From NCBI RefSeq assembly GCF_900120165.1, contig NZ_LT635475.1, positions 620,001 to 684,000 on the forward strand: a DNA stretch of 64,000 nt, given 5' to 3'. The notes beneath the pieces are model-generated. The model saw nothing but the letters and a program-made list of their open reading frames with translations, made no database searches and had not been told where the DNA came from. The position numbers were made by a program, and so were the translations under genes. How positions within the stretch are numbered: position 1 is the first letter of the stretch; every line of letters starts with the position of its first letter. Of the stretch, positions 27,885-36,574 are shown piece after piece. This stretch comes from Ezakiella massiliensis (GTDB taxonomy: Bacteria; Bacillota; Clostridia; Tissierellales; Peptoniphilaceae).

Positions 27885-28421
27885 TTATTTATATTCGGCC
27901 CTTTGACCGCCGACTAATTTTGGCCTCCGCCTAATAAAAGTCACATGAGCAGAGCCAATTTTATTTGTGCCGACCCTAACCGGAACGCCAACAGCCTTTA
28001 TGTGCATGCCGATAAAGGTATCGCCGATGTCAATGCCGCCGTGGGCTTGAATATTTTCAACCATAACTGGGTCAGACATTTTTTCATAGGCTACAGTTGC
28101 CATGGACCCGCCAGCGTGAATTTTTGGCACAACGCTGACCTGATCTAAATTATATTTTTCCATGCAAGCCCGACTTACCACCAGAGATCTATTTATATGC
28201 TCGCAGCCTTGGAAGGCCAAATACAAATTATATTGATGAGCAAAATCTAAAAACACATGAATAAAGTCTTCAGCCACATCCATAGAAGAATTCTTGCCAA
28301 TCCTGCCGCCCACAACTTCACTAGTTGAGCAGCCGATAACAAAAATCTCCCCTGCCTTAAGTTGGGCCTGAGCTTGATATTCTTCTAATATATTTTTTAA
28401 AATCTCCTTGTAATTTTCCAT
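27885..28421 (-). CDS. TIGR01440 / DUF436 family protein
   Basis: Conserved Firmicutes protein of unknown function, about 178 residues from ATG 28421 (AGAGGTGATTTG upstream). The longer frame to 28487 crosses a terminator and is not used. Family features: [47 protein letters not shown] and THFVIGM-type [14 protein letters not shown]. Likely cotranscribed with the peroxidase gene. Confidence 0.88.
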   Translation of the reverse strand: MENYKEILKNILEEYQAQAQLKAGEIFVIGCSTSEVVGGRIGKNSSMDVAEDFIHVFLDFAHQYNLYLAFQGCEHINRSLVVSRACMEKYNLDQVSVVPKIHAGGSMATVAYEKMSDPVMVENIQAHGGIDIGDTFIGMHIKAVGVPVRVGTNKIGSAHVTFIRRRPKLVGGQRAEYK

Positions 28422-28457
28422 CAAATCACCTCTAATACCTACATACCCAAAAAAAGA

Positions 28458-28484
28458 CCCAAGACTTATTAAATAAATCTTGGG
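28458..28484 (-). terminator. Terminator of the GntR-ABC operon
   Basis: CCCAAGA...TCTTGGG hairpin with an imperfect AT extension and T7 on the minus strand. Confidence 0.75.
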
Positions 28485-28491
28485 CACGCCT

Positions 28492-29121
28492 TTAATATTC
28501 TTTTTTATTTATAATTTTAATTGATATAAAGACAGTAAGACCTATTAACAAAACAGAAATACCAAGGACTATTAGTGTTAATTTTAATAAGGAGCCCCTA
28601 CTTATTTCTGAAAAAAATCTTGAAATCCCAGGAATATATTCCTTCAATACAGAAGACCCCGCAAAAACTAAAGCATAAGTTATCACCATGATTATCCTAC
28701 CTTTTTCTGCTCCAAATTTAATGAGAAAAGGCAGTTGAATTGATGGTATTAAGATTGCCATAGCTAACACGATTAAAGATATGATAATAATATTTGGAAT
28801 AGTAAATTTATTTTGAATATAAAGGGTCACAAAAATAAATAAAGAACCAAATATTCCAAAAACAGCTGGGAAAAACAATTTACTAAACACATAATCTTTC
28901 CTAGCTATTGGCATTGAAAAAGCCAGGCTTTCAAATTTTGCGGCCGCATCATAAGCGAAGGAGCTGGAATTTAAAACCAAGGGCAGCATAACACATAGCA
29001 TTGGTGTTATCAGAAAAGCATTTGAGTAAATTCCATAGCTAATAGCTACAAATGAAATTATAATACAAGGTATCAGTGTTTTCTTTAAGGTTGCCAAGTC
29101 TTTATAAATTAGAGCTTTCAT
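28492..29121 (-). CDS. ABC-2 type transporter permease
   Basis: Six-helix membrane protein, about 209 residues from ATG 29121 (AAGGGG eight bases upstream; a GTG at 29130 is also possible). The internal pattern LAFSMPIARKDYVFSKLFF is typical of permeases paired with GntR/YhcF regulators and YtrB-like ATPases. Overlaps the ATPase gene by 20 bp. Substrate unknown; such trios often respond to cell-envelope antibiotics or bacteriocins. Confidence 0.87.
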   Translation of the reverse strand: MKALIYKDLATLKKTLIPCIIISFVAISYGIYSNAFLITPMLCVMLPLVLNSSSFAYDAAAKFESLAFSMPIARKDYVFSKLFFPAVFGIFGSLFIFVTLYIQNKFTIPNIIIISLIVLAMAILIPSIQLPFLIKFGAEKGRIIMVITYALVFAGSSVLKEYIPGISRFFSEISRGSLLKLTLIVLGISVLLIGLTVFISIKIINKKEY

Positions 29122-29965
29122 TTTTATCACCCCTTACAAAATAAATCATTATATCTTCAATAGTTGGTTTTTGAAGATCAATTCCTTTTGGTGCTTGATC
29201 TTTTATAATCAACAAATCTTGGCCAAAAGTATGGACCCTCCTACCAACTACTATTGACCTATCAAGGTTATTTGCCTCCTCATTTGAAATAGAACAAAGT
29301 GCATACTTATCTTTTAATTCATCTTTGCCCTCAAAAAATAAGAGTTTTCCATTATCTATAAAGGCAATGTAATCAGAAACCTTTTCTAAATCTGACAAAA
29401 TATGAGAAGAGATTAAAATCGTATGCTTTTCATCCTGCATAAAATCCAAGAGAATATCTAAAATCTCATCTCTTATAATTGGATCTAGTCCACTTGTAGC
29501 CTCATCTAAAATCAAAAGCTCAGCATGGTGAGATAGGGCCATAGCTACTCCAAGTTTCATTTTCATGCCGCGTGAATAATTTTTTATAATTTTTTTGTCT
29601 GGCAGATTGAACTCATTTTTTAGTTCAAAAAACCTTCTTTTATCCCAACTTTTATAAACCTTAGAGCAAAACTTTTCAGCTTGTATCGCATTAAGTTCCT
29701 GCGGCAAATATAAATCATCAAAAACAACGCCTATTTTGTCCTTAATTTCAACATCCCTAGTGCTATTTTTCCCTAAAATATTTATTTCTCCATAATCCGC
29801 CCTTAAAAGCCCCAACAATAATTTTATTGTCGTACTTTTGCCGACCCCATTTTGGCCAATATAGCCAACAATAGTTCCCCTCGGGATGCGTAGGTCAATT
29901 GGCCCCAAGAAAAAATCATCAAATTTCTTTGTAAGTCCTTTGACTTCAATAGCGTAATCACTCAT
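29102..29965 (-). CDS. ABC transporter ATP-binding protein
   Basis: About 287 residues from ATG 29965 (TTGGAGGG upstream). Walker A GQNGVGKSTT, ABC signature YSRGMKMKLGVAMAL, Walker B LLILDEATSGLDP and H-loop ILISSHI. Start overlaps the GntR gene by 8 bp; the frame can be extended to 30064 inside that gene, which is not credible. Energises the permease encoded next. Confidence 0.94.
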   Translation of the reverse strand: MSDYAIEVKGLTKKFDDFFLGPIDLRIPRGTIVGYIGQNGVGKSTTIKLLLGLLRADYGEINILGKNSTRDVEIKDKIGVVFDDLYLPQELNAIQAEKFCSKVYKSWDKRRFFELKNEFNLPDKKIIKNYSRGMKMKLGVAMALSHHAELLILDEATSGLDPIIRDEILDILLDFMQDEKHTILISSHILSDLEKVSDYIAFIDNGKLLFFEGKDELKDKYALCSISNEEANNLDRSIVVGRRVHTFGQDLLIIKDQAPKGIDLQKPTIEDIMIYFVRGDKNESSNL

Positions 29966-30338
29966 ATTTACCCTCCAAGATAGATTTAAACATAAAGACA
30001 AGTTCTTCTCCTGATACATCTGCAATTTGAGATAAGTCAATAGCCTCTTGGAGCTTAAGTTCAATTTGCCTTAGGTACTCTTCTCTAATAAGCTCTTTGT
30101 TTTGCGGGGCCACAAAATTGCCCTTGCCTTGAACTGATTCTATAAAGCCATCAATTTCCAACTCATCAAAAGCTCTTTTAGCAGTAAGCATACTTATCCT
30201 AAGCTCTTTTGCCAAAAATCTAATCGAAGGCAACTTATCGCCAACGTGCAAGTCGCCAGACAAGATCTGTGCCTTAATTTGATTTTTAATTTGCAAATAA
30301 ATCGGATCTTCACTTGAATTGTTAATTTGAATATGCAT
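29958..30338 (-). CDS. GntR family (YhcF type) regulator
   Basis: 126 residues: winged helix (about residues 12-75, IYLQIKNQIKAQILSGDL through VQGKGNFVA) and a short helical tail of the YtrA/YhcF subgroup. First gene of a GntR-ABC-permease operon; it likely represses its own promoter, which carries a perfect 16-bp palindrome over the -10. Confidence 0.9.
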   Translation of the reverse strand: MHIQINNSSEDPIYLQIKNQIKAQILSGDLHVGDKLPSIRFLAKELRISMLTAKRAFDELEIDGFIESVQGKGNFVAPQNKELIREEYLRQIELKLQEAIDLSQIADVSGEELVFMFKSILEGKYE

Positions 30339-30370
30339 ATTCCACCGCCTAATTTTTTACCTGTTATAAC

Positions 30371-30406
30371 TGTTATAATTATAACATAACAGTTACAGGC
30401 TGTCAA
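30371..30406 (-). promoter_or_regulatory. GntR operon promoter and operator
   Basis: Minus strand TTGACA (30401-30406), 17-bp spacer, TATAAT (30378-30383). The perfect palindrome TGTTATAATTATAACA (30371-30386) covers the -10, with CTGTTAT and ATAACAG copies flanking it. Confidence 0.8.
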
Positions 30407-30458
30407 TATATTTTTTAAATATTTTTTAAAAAAGCAAAAGATTTAAGCCAATAAAAAA

Positions 30459-30482
30459 TGACCCGCGATTAAACGCGAGCCA
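30459..30482 (-). terminator. Terminator after the thioredoxin-like gene
   Basis: Nine-pair stem TGGCTCGCG / CGCGGGTCA (two wobble pairs) followed by T6 on the minus strand. Confidence 0.75.
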
Positions 30483-30502
30483 TCTTGCCATTTTAAAATT
30501 TA

Positions 30503-31894
30503 TTATTTTATAACAACCCAAATTTCTTTTTCTTCTTCACCGATTTTGACAGGGTTTTTCATTAGTTTAACCATGACATCTTCCTTGCCTTCTAGAGCTA
30601 CTGTGAAAATAATGTGGTCGCCTTCTTCTTTTTGTTCTTTGATTTCGAATTTTGCTTCAGGATTTTCCTTTGCAATATATTCTTTTACCAAGTCTTCAGC
30701 TACGAATAGATAAGGTTTTTTGCCTTCTGCTAATTCCTTTAACAATTCTTCGTTGATTTCTGGGAATAGGATTTCAACAGCTTCAGCTTTTTCTTCTTCC
30801 TTGGCTTCTTCTTTCTTTTCTTCAGTTTCAAGTGGTTCATTTACTTGCTTGATAAATGCATCAAAGATTGAATCATACATTTCAAAGAATACTTTGTCTT
30901 CCCATTCGTCTTCAACCTTTAGGCCGTGTTCATCGGCATAAGCTTGTTCAACAACATCCCATGTTTCACCGAATGATTTGCCGACCATCTTGCCTTCCTT
31001 GTCAACAATAAAGATTGTTGGGAACCAGTTCATTGAGTAGTCGATAACTTTTTCAAAGTATTCATAGGCTTCTTTTGTACCGCCAACTTCTGTCCAAGGA
31101 ACATCTTTACCTTCATCTAAAGATTTGATGTTTTCAACTGTGTAATCTGTATAGTTGTTTACAAGGCCAAAGATTTGAACATTTGGATATTCTTTTTCGA
31201 TTGTTTCTTGAAGTTTATACATTCTTGGTCTGGAAAGTTTTGACCAATAGCACCATGGACCCCAGCTATAAACTACAGTAAAGTCTTTTTGACCAATAAT
31301 TTCATTGTATTTTCCCATGTCAAAAGCTTCTATATCTGACTTGTCAAATGAAATGTAGTTGATCTTGCTATCTTTAAAGTCTGGGCGATATCTGAAATTG
31401 CCCATAGCTTTTTTGAAAGTTGAAATTTGAACATAGTTTTCTTTGTTGATAACCCAGCTGTTAATTTGAACTTCTTCACCATCAACAGTAAATTTGCATG
31501 CTGATTTTTGAATCTTTGCAGAATCAAAATCTACAGGAGCAAATTCTGTGCCAAGTTCAGCATATTCTTCGCCCTTGGTAATTTCAACAGCATTGGCTTC
31601 CTTGTTCCAATTGACTGCAAATTTGGCGTCTGTGCCTTCAAAGGTTTTTGCAAGATCGCGAAGTTTGATGACATTCATCATCTTTTCGCTAGGTCCATCT
31701 TCTCCTTCTTCGATCCATTTAAATAGGTAGAATTTTAAATTGTCTTCCTTACCATCAACATTGATCGACAGTGAACTGTCTGCCATCTTAAAGCCCTCAT
31801 AAACTTCCATTTCTTCTCCTTCAGCGCGGGCGCCAAAAGAAAATGCGCTCACAGCTAATAAAGCTGCAAGAACTAGTGATAATACTCTTTTCAT
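30503..31894 (-). CDS. Exported stalk-domain plus thioredoxin-like protein
   Basis: 463 residues from ATG 31894 (AAGGAGG upstream). Signal peptide ends near FGARAEG. Residues about 35-180 resemble the copper-amine-oxidase N-terminal (stalk) fold, with paired hydrophobic strands and KLRDLA-like motifs (VIKLRDLAKTFEG, YVQISTFKKAMGN). A TlpA-like thioredoxin domain follows, with active site WGPWCYWSK: a CXXS motif with one cysteine, then the cis-Pro region WFPTIFIVDKEGK. The tail is Glu/Lys-rich with a final beta domain. A single cysteine suggests isomerase-like or binding activity rather than full oxidoreductase. No wall anchor is seen. Confidence 0.82.
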   Translation of the reverse strand: MKRVLSLVLAALLAVSAFSFGARAEGEEMEVYEGFKMADSSLSINVDGKEDNLKFYLFKWIEEGEDGPSEKMMNVIKLRDLAKTFEGTDAKFAVNWNKEANAVEITKGEEYAELGTEFAPVDFDSAKIQKSACKFTVDGEEVQINSWVINKENYVQISTFKKAMGNFRYRPDFKDSKINYISFDKSDIEAFDMGKYNEIIGQKDFTVVYSWGPWCYWSKLSRPRMYKLQETIEKEYPNVQIFGLVNNYTDYTVENIKSLDEGKDVPWTEVGGTKEAYEYFEKVIDYSMNWFPTIFIVDKEGKMVGKSFGETWDVVEQAYADEHGLKVEDEWEDKVFFEMYDSIFDAFIKQVNEPLETEEKKEEAKEEEKAEAVEILFPEINEELLKELAEGKKPYLFVAEDLVKEYIAKENPEAKFEIKEQKEEGDHIIFTVALEGKEDVMVKLMKNPVKIGEEEKEIWVVIK

Positions 31895-32057
31895 AAATAC
31901 CTCCTTTTGTTTTATAACTTTATTATAACAAACGTGTAAATCAATTGCAATGAATTTATAAAAATTTTTTAACATAAAAGCCGTGAATGCATTTAAATAC
32001 TTCCTATGATATACACCCAGACAAGTAGTAACTGCTTGCACAAACTTTTGCAAAAAA

Positions 32058-32083
32058 ATCAGCCAGTAAAAAAACCAGCTGAT
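32058..32083 (-). terminator. Terminator after arcA
   Basis: ATCAGCTGG / CTGGCTGAT stem with an A/T loop and T7 on the minus strand. Confidence 0.75.
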
Positions 32084-32118
32084 CTTTAAATTTCATTTTT
32101 AATTTTTACAAAAACAAC

Positions 32119-33318
32119 TTATAAACTCCTCTTTACAGGCATGCTCATACATCTTGGGCCCCCGCGTCCACGACTTAGTTCACCTGAGACCATAACGTGG
32201 AGTTTGATGCCCTCCTTGTCGAGGACTTCGTTGGTAACGGTGTTTCTATCGTAAACGATTACTTCGCCTGGTTTAATGGCAAGGGTGTTTGAACCGTCTG
32301 ACCATTGTTCGCGTGAAGCGTCAATTGGATTGCCGCCTGCACATCTAATGACCTTGATGTGATCTTTGTGAAGGGCCTTGGATAAAATTGCTTCCAAGTT
32401 GCCTTCGATTCTATCCACGACAACATTTGACCCATCCAAAGTCATCCTGTAGACTTCAAGTGGCCCTTCGATTTCTGGGTGGACTGTAAATACATCTTCA
32501 TCGATCATGGTGAAAACTGTATCCAAGTGCATAAAAGCCCTCTTCTTCGGAATTACAAAAGCGAGTACATTTTTAAATTCGCCTTTTTTCAAAATGTTTT
32601 CGGCAATTATTTCAACTGCCTTGGCGTCTGTCCTTTGTGAAATGCCAATTGCGATTGTATCTTCATTTATAATGAGTTCGTCTCCGCCTTCGATGGAAAA
32701 TTTTTCGTCTCTATAATAAACAAATTCAGTGCCCAAAAAATCAGGATGGTGCTTGAAGATATATTTACCGTAAATGGTTTCACGATTTCTAATATCGCTC
32801 CACATTTTATTTAGGGAAACTGTTGTTCCCATCAAAGAAAATGGATCGCGCGTAAAGTATAGGTTTGGCATTGGCTTGGTCAAAAAATAATCATCTCTGG
32901 CCACAAAATCTGTTAGCCTGCCGCCATTTACCTTTGGCATATCTTCGCGTCTAATCCCTTCCATGGTCTTTAAGACTAATTCTTTTTCATCTAAGTCCTT
33001 TAAAAAGTCCTTTAGATATTGTACTTCGTCATCCCTAAAGACATGGGCTTCTTTTATAAATTCATCTATAAAATCTTCCTTGACATCGCCAGCCTTGATA
33101 GCTTCAGCAGCTAGGTCTTCAAGGTAAAGGACTTTTACCCCATTATTCCTAAAAATTTCTGCAAAAGCATCGTGCTCTTCGATGGCCTTATCCAAATAAG
33201 GAATTTCGTCAAACAAAAGTTCTTCTAGCATATCTGGCATCAAATTCAAAAGTTCTTTGCCAGGTCTGTGCAAAATTACCTCTTCCAGAGGCTTTGTTTC
33301 TGAAAAAACTCTAATCAT
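32119..33318 (-). CDS. arcA: Arginine deiminase
   Basis: Converts arginine to citrulline and ammonia. 399 residues. Guanidine-modifying-enzyme features: YFTRDPFSLMG, EGGDELIIN, HLDTVFTMID with the catalytic His, and the nucleophile Cys near residue 390 in GGPRCMSMPVKR. It stands alone here with its own promoter and terminator: no arcB, arcC or arcD is adjacent, unlike the usual ATP-generating operon. Confidence 0.96.
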   Translation of the reverse strand: MIRVFSETKPLEEVILHRPGKELLNLMPDMLEELLFDEIPYLDKAIEEHDAFAEIFRNNGVKVLYLEDLAAEAIKAGDVKEDFIDEFIKEAHVFRDDEVQYLKDFLKDLDEKELVLKTMEGIRREDMPKVNGGRLTDFVARDDYFLTKPMPNLYFTRDPFSLMGTTVSLNKMWSDIRNRETIYGKYIFKHHPDFLGTEFVYYRDEKFSIEGGDELIINEDTIAIGISQRTDAKAVEIIAENILKKGEFKNVLAFVIPKKRAFMHLDTVFTMIDEDVFTVHPEIEGPLEVYRMTLDGSNVVVDRIEGNLEAILSKALHKDHIKVIRCAGGNPIDASREQWSDGSNTLAIKPGEVIVYDRNTVTNEVLDKEGIKLHVMVSGELSRGRGGPRCMSMPVKRSL

Positions 33319-33347
33319 TTCTTCCTCCTGTTTTAATTTGTATTTTT

Positions 33348-33376
33348 ATTATAGCATATTGGTCTTATATGTCCAA
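33348..33376 (-). promoter_or_regulatory. arcA promoter
   Basis: Minus strand TTGGAC, 17-bp spacer, TATAAT, 30 bp before the arcA start. Confidence 0.65.
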
Positions 33377-33377
33377 A

Positions 33378-34961
33378 TTATTCCCAAGACATATCCCAAA
33401 CTGCTAAGTCAAACCAGTCTGTAAACTCTGTGTTTAAAAATCCTCTTAAGGACTTCCTGATAAATGTCTCTGTAATCGGATTTCCAAAACCAATGGCAAT
33501 GTTTTTATTTTTAATATCCGTGCACAAGAGCTTGTAAGCATCTTTTAGGTCTGACTTTTTATCAACTAAGAGTTCAAATATTTCCTCGTCCAAGTCCAAA
33601 TCATGGAAAAGGTATTTGCCATCCCCAGTACTTGAAAACTCTCGAGAAAAATCTGGCATATAACCATGCTTAAAGGAATTTAATACCAAAACACTCCTGC
33701 CTGAATTTATAAGCTTGCTAGCTGTGCTTATCAGGTCATAAGGCGAAGCCCCATTTAAAGTTACAATATAACCATAGTCTGAAAGTAGGTCTTTTAAATC
33801 TTGGGCTATATTTCTGATGTAGGGATTGTCCTCGTAAACTAAGTTTAGCGGAATGGATTTATAATTTTTCTCCAGGTCCTTGTCCTCATAATCCATGTCA
33901 AAAAAAGCCTTGTTGGTATGACTTATTAGAGAATTAGAAAACTTAATTCCCGTCCCCGGCCTATAATATTTTAATATATCAATGATCTGTTCACGCCTGG
34001 TCAGATTTTCCATGCCATTATAATTTGAAATCCTAAGGAGAATTACTTCATTTTCTATGACGGAATTTTTCTCAAAATTCTTTTTAATTTGACTTTGGCC
34101 CAAGGCCTCCAAATCATTGTAAATATTGGCCGCGTCTATATGCCCTCTTAGCATATTTACAACTATATTTTCTTCTGAAAACTCCCTCAAGGAAAGTTCT
34201 TTAATATTGGTTGGGTATTTAAAATCATCATTGCGCTCAAGGTTTGCAAAATTGTTTTTCTCCCAGTCTGAGAGCATATATGGTCCATTACCCAAGGGCT
34301 TTGAATTGAGCCTTCTAACATCGTTCATCCTCGCCCCTTGATAGTAGTGGATGGGAATTGGTCTAAAATCCAAGGCATAGTAAAACGAATCTTGAAAATT
34401 GTCAAAATTAATTTTTAAATGCTTTTCATCGATAACTTCTACGCCCTTAATCCCACTCGCTAGGCCGTTGTTATAATCTCTGGCGCCAGTAATATACAAA
34501 AGCTCTCCCCGTCTTTTTTCTCCCAAATATTCAGGGTGAAGGAGGACTCTTAGGGAAAAATAAATATCATTTGCGGTTACTGGATTACCGTCCCACCATC
34601 TAGCATCATCGCTAATGGCAAAGCTCAGGCTGTAACCCTCCCTAGTCATTAAAGATACCAGACCATTTTGCGGATCCACCTCCATATTTGCCTTCATGCC
34701 GATAAAGGGCAGGAACATCAAATGACTTATGGCCTTATCTCCTTCGGTCATTGCAAAGAGTGGGTTGAAAACTCCCTCTATGCCATTGGTCAAGACTTGC
34801 AAGAGGTCCTTGTCGATTGCTTCAGTCTCCATGACCTCAATATTTATTTCCCTCTCCGCTTGGGGAGGATTTGTGGCCACTGGTTCGACTTTTGGCGAAC
34901 ACGCAACTACCAACATGCACAGGCTGAGGATTAATAGAAGTGTTTTTTTACTTGCCAACAA
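33378..34961 (-). CDS. Oligopeptide-type ABC transporter substrate-binding lipoprotein
   Basis: 527 residues, SBP_bac_5 family. Lipoprotein signal with lipobox LVVACS (Cys about residue 21), then family blocks ISDDARWWDGNPVTANDIYFSLRV... and KPLGNGPYMLSDWEK. Start is TTG 34961, overlapping the pepT stop, so coupled translation is likely. No permease or ATPase genes follow, so it must work with a transporter elsewhere or have another role. Pairing with peptidase T fits peptide uptake and breakdown. Confidence 0.9.
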   Translation of the reverse strand: MLASKKTLLLILSLCMLVVACSPKVEPVATNPPQAEREINIEVMETEAIDKDLLQVLTNGIEGVFNPLFAMTEGDKAISHLMFLPFIGMKANMEVDPQNGLVSLMTREGYSLSFAISDDARWWDGNPVTANDIYFSLRVLLHPEYLGEKRRGELLYITGARDYNNGLASGIKGVEVIDEKHLKINFDNFQDSFYYALDFRPIPIHYYQGARMNDVRRLNSKPLGNGPYMLSDWEKNNFANLERNDDFKYPTNIKELSLREFSEENIVVNMLRGHIDAANIYNDLEALGQSQIKKNFEKNSVIENEVILLRISNYNGMENLTRREQIIDILKYYRPGTGIKFSNSLISHTNKAFFDMDYEDKDLEKNYKSIPLNLVYEDNPYIRNIAQDLKDLLSDYGYIVTLNGASPYDLISTASKLINSGRSVLVLNSFKHGYMPDFSREFSSTGDGKYLFHDLDLDEEIFELLVDKKSDLKDAYKLLCTDIKNKNIAIGFGNPITETFIRKSLRGFLNTEFTDWFDLAVWDMSWE

Positions 34962-36162
34962 TTTTTAAAATCACCTCAACAGCCTTTGCCATTTCCTCTG
35001 CAACAGCGTATTCAAACCTACCGTGGTAGTTGTAACCACCGGTAAAAATATTTGGACAAGGCAGACCCATGTATGAAAGTCTGGCTCCGTCTGTGCCCCC
35101 TCTGATAGGTTCAATCTTTGGTTCAACACCAGCCTCTTCCATGGCCTTTATCGCCAGGTTAACTGGAGTCATATCCTCTTCGATTTTTTCTCTCATATTA
35201 TAATAGCTATCTGTCATGTTCAAATCGATTTCGACTTCGTGCTTGTCACAGATGAAATCACAAACCTTTTGCATCATAGCTTTTTTTGCTTCAAATTTAT
35301 CACGGTCGTGGTCGCGAATTATAAAGACCATTTCACTTTCGTCCACATTTCCGCTCAAGTCGTTCAAGTGGATAAAGCCTTCCCTATTTTCAGTAAATTC
35401 TGGCCTGTCAAAAGTAGGCAGCATATTAAATAATTCCATTGCAATGATAAGAGAGTTTTTCATCTTGCCCTTGGCTGAACCTGGGTGAACATTTCTGCCT
35501 TGAATCTTTACGATGGCAGTAGCTGCATTAAAGTTTTCGTATTCGAGTTCACCAATAGCTCCGCCATCAATTGTAAAGGCAAAATCTGCACCAAAGTTTT
35601 TAACATCAAAGCAGTCGGCTCCCCTGCCAATTTCTTCGTCAGGAGTAAATCCAATTAAAATATCTCCGTGCTTGATATCTGGATTTACAATTAGGTATTC
35701 AATTGCCGTCATAATTTCTGCAATACCGCCCTTGTCATCGCAACCAAGCAAGGTTGTCCCGTCGGTTACAATCAAAGTTTTTCCCTTTTTATCTGTAAGT
35801 TCTGGGAAATCCTTTGGAGACAAAATAAATTTGCCATCCTTGTCAAGCTTGATGTCCCCTCCGTCATAATTTTCTATTATACGCGGATTGACATTCTCCC
35901 CAGTCATATCTGGAGCTGTGTCCATGTGTGAAATCAAACCAATAGCTGGCAGGCCATCAGTATTCTTTGGAAGTTTTGAATATACATAGCATTTATCATC
36001 AACCCTTGCCTCCAGACCAAAACTCTTTAGCTCTTCGACCAAAACATTGGCCAGATCAAATTGCCTCTTTGTACTTGGGACAGTTTCACTAGCCTCGTCT
36101 GATGTTGTGTAAATCTTTGCATACTTGATTAAACGTTCAACAACTTGTTTTTGTAAATCCAT
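34948..36162 (-). CDS. pepT: Peptidase T (tripeptide aminopeptidase)
   Basis: Dinuclear zinc M20 aminopeptidase that trims tripeptides in the cytoplasm. 404 residues, standard length. Metal-site stretches: SHMDTAPD (His, Asp), GCDDKGGIAE, FTPDEEIGRG (Glu-Glu), and the C-terminal NIFTGGYNYHGRFEY with the last His. Good AGGAGG site at 36162. Cotranscribed with the peptide-binding lipoprotein. Confidence 0.96.
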   Translation of the reverse strand: MDLQKQVVERLIKYAKIYTTSDEASETVPSTKRQFDLANVLVEELKSFGLEARVDDKCYVYSKLPKNTDGLPAIGLISHMDTAPDMTGENVNPRIIENYDGGDIKLDKDGKFILSPKDFPELTDKKGKTLIVTDGTTLLGCDDKGGIAEIMTAIEYLIVNPDIKHGDILIGFTPDEEIGRGADCFDVKNFGADFAFTIDGGAIGELEYENFNAATAIVKIQGRNVHPGSAKGKMKNSLIIAMELFNMLPTFDRPEFTENREGFIHLNDLSGNVDESEMVFIIRDHDRDKFEAKKAMMQKVCDFICDKHEVEIDLNMTDSYYNMREKIEEDMTPVNLAIKAMEEAGVEPKIEPIRGGTDGARLSYMGLPCPNIFTGGYNYHGRFEYAVAEEMAKAVEVILKIVGK

Positions 36163-36196
36163 TTTAAATTCCTCCTAAATATTTTTATAAAAACAC

Positions 36197-36225
36197 TTGC
36201 AATTTAAAAATAATCGTGCTATAAT
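36197..36225 (+). promoter_or_regulatory. tRNA-Lys promoter
   Basis: TTGCAA, 17-bp spacer, TATAAT, 24 bp before the tRNA. Confidence 0.75.
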
Positions 36226-36248
36226 ATCACCTATGAGTTAAATAACGC

Positions 36249-36324
36249 GTGCCATTAGCTCAGCTGGTAGAGCAATTGACTCTTAATCAATGGGCCCAGG
36301 GTTCGAGTCCCTGATGGCGCACCA
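36249..36324 (+). tRNA. tRNA-Lys (anticodon CTT)
   Basis: 76-nt cloverleaf: acceptor GTGCCAT / ATGGCGC (one G-T), D stem GCTC/GAGC, anticodon arm ATTGA-CTCTTAA-TCAAT, T arm CAGGG-TTCGAGT-CCCTG, CCA encoded. Own promoter upstream and terminator downstream. Confidence 0.96.
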
Positions 36325-36329
36325 CTCGA

Positions 36330-36358
36330 AACGCTATGAAGTATCATGGCGTTTTTTT
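36330..36358 (+). terminator. tRNA-Lys terminator
   Basis: AACGCTATGA / TCATGGCGTT stem followed by T7. Confidence 0.8.
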
Positions 36359-36574
36359 ATTTCTATTTTTAACTTGCAAGGCTTAGGTCATAAACTTACA
36401 AATTTATTTTACACCATTAAAAAAGAAAGTTCAAGCAAAGATAAGTCCCTTCTATTATATAAGACAATAAGACAAAGCTTAAATTTTATTTAAAAGTCTC
36501 TTTAATCTATTGAAATAAAAGTGAGCTTTTGCTAAGATAAATACATAGAATATTATAAGACGGAGGAATTTATT

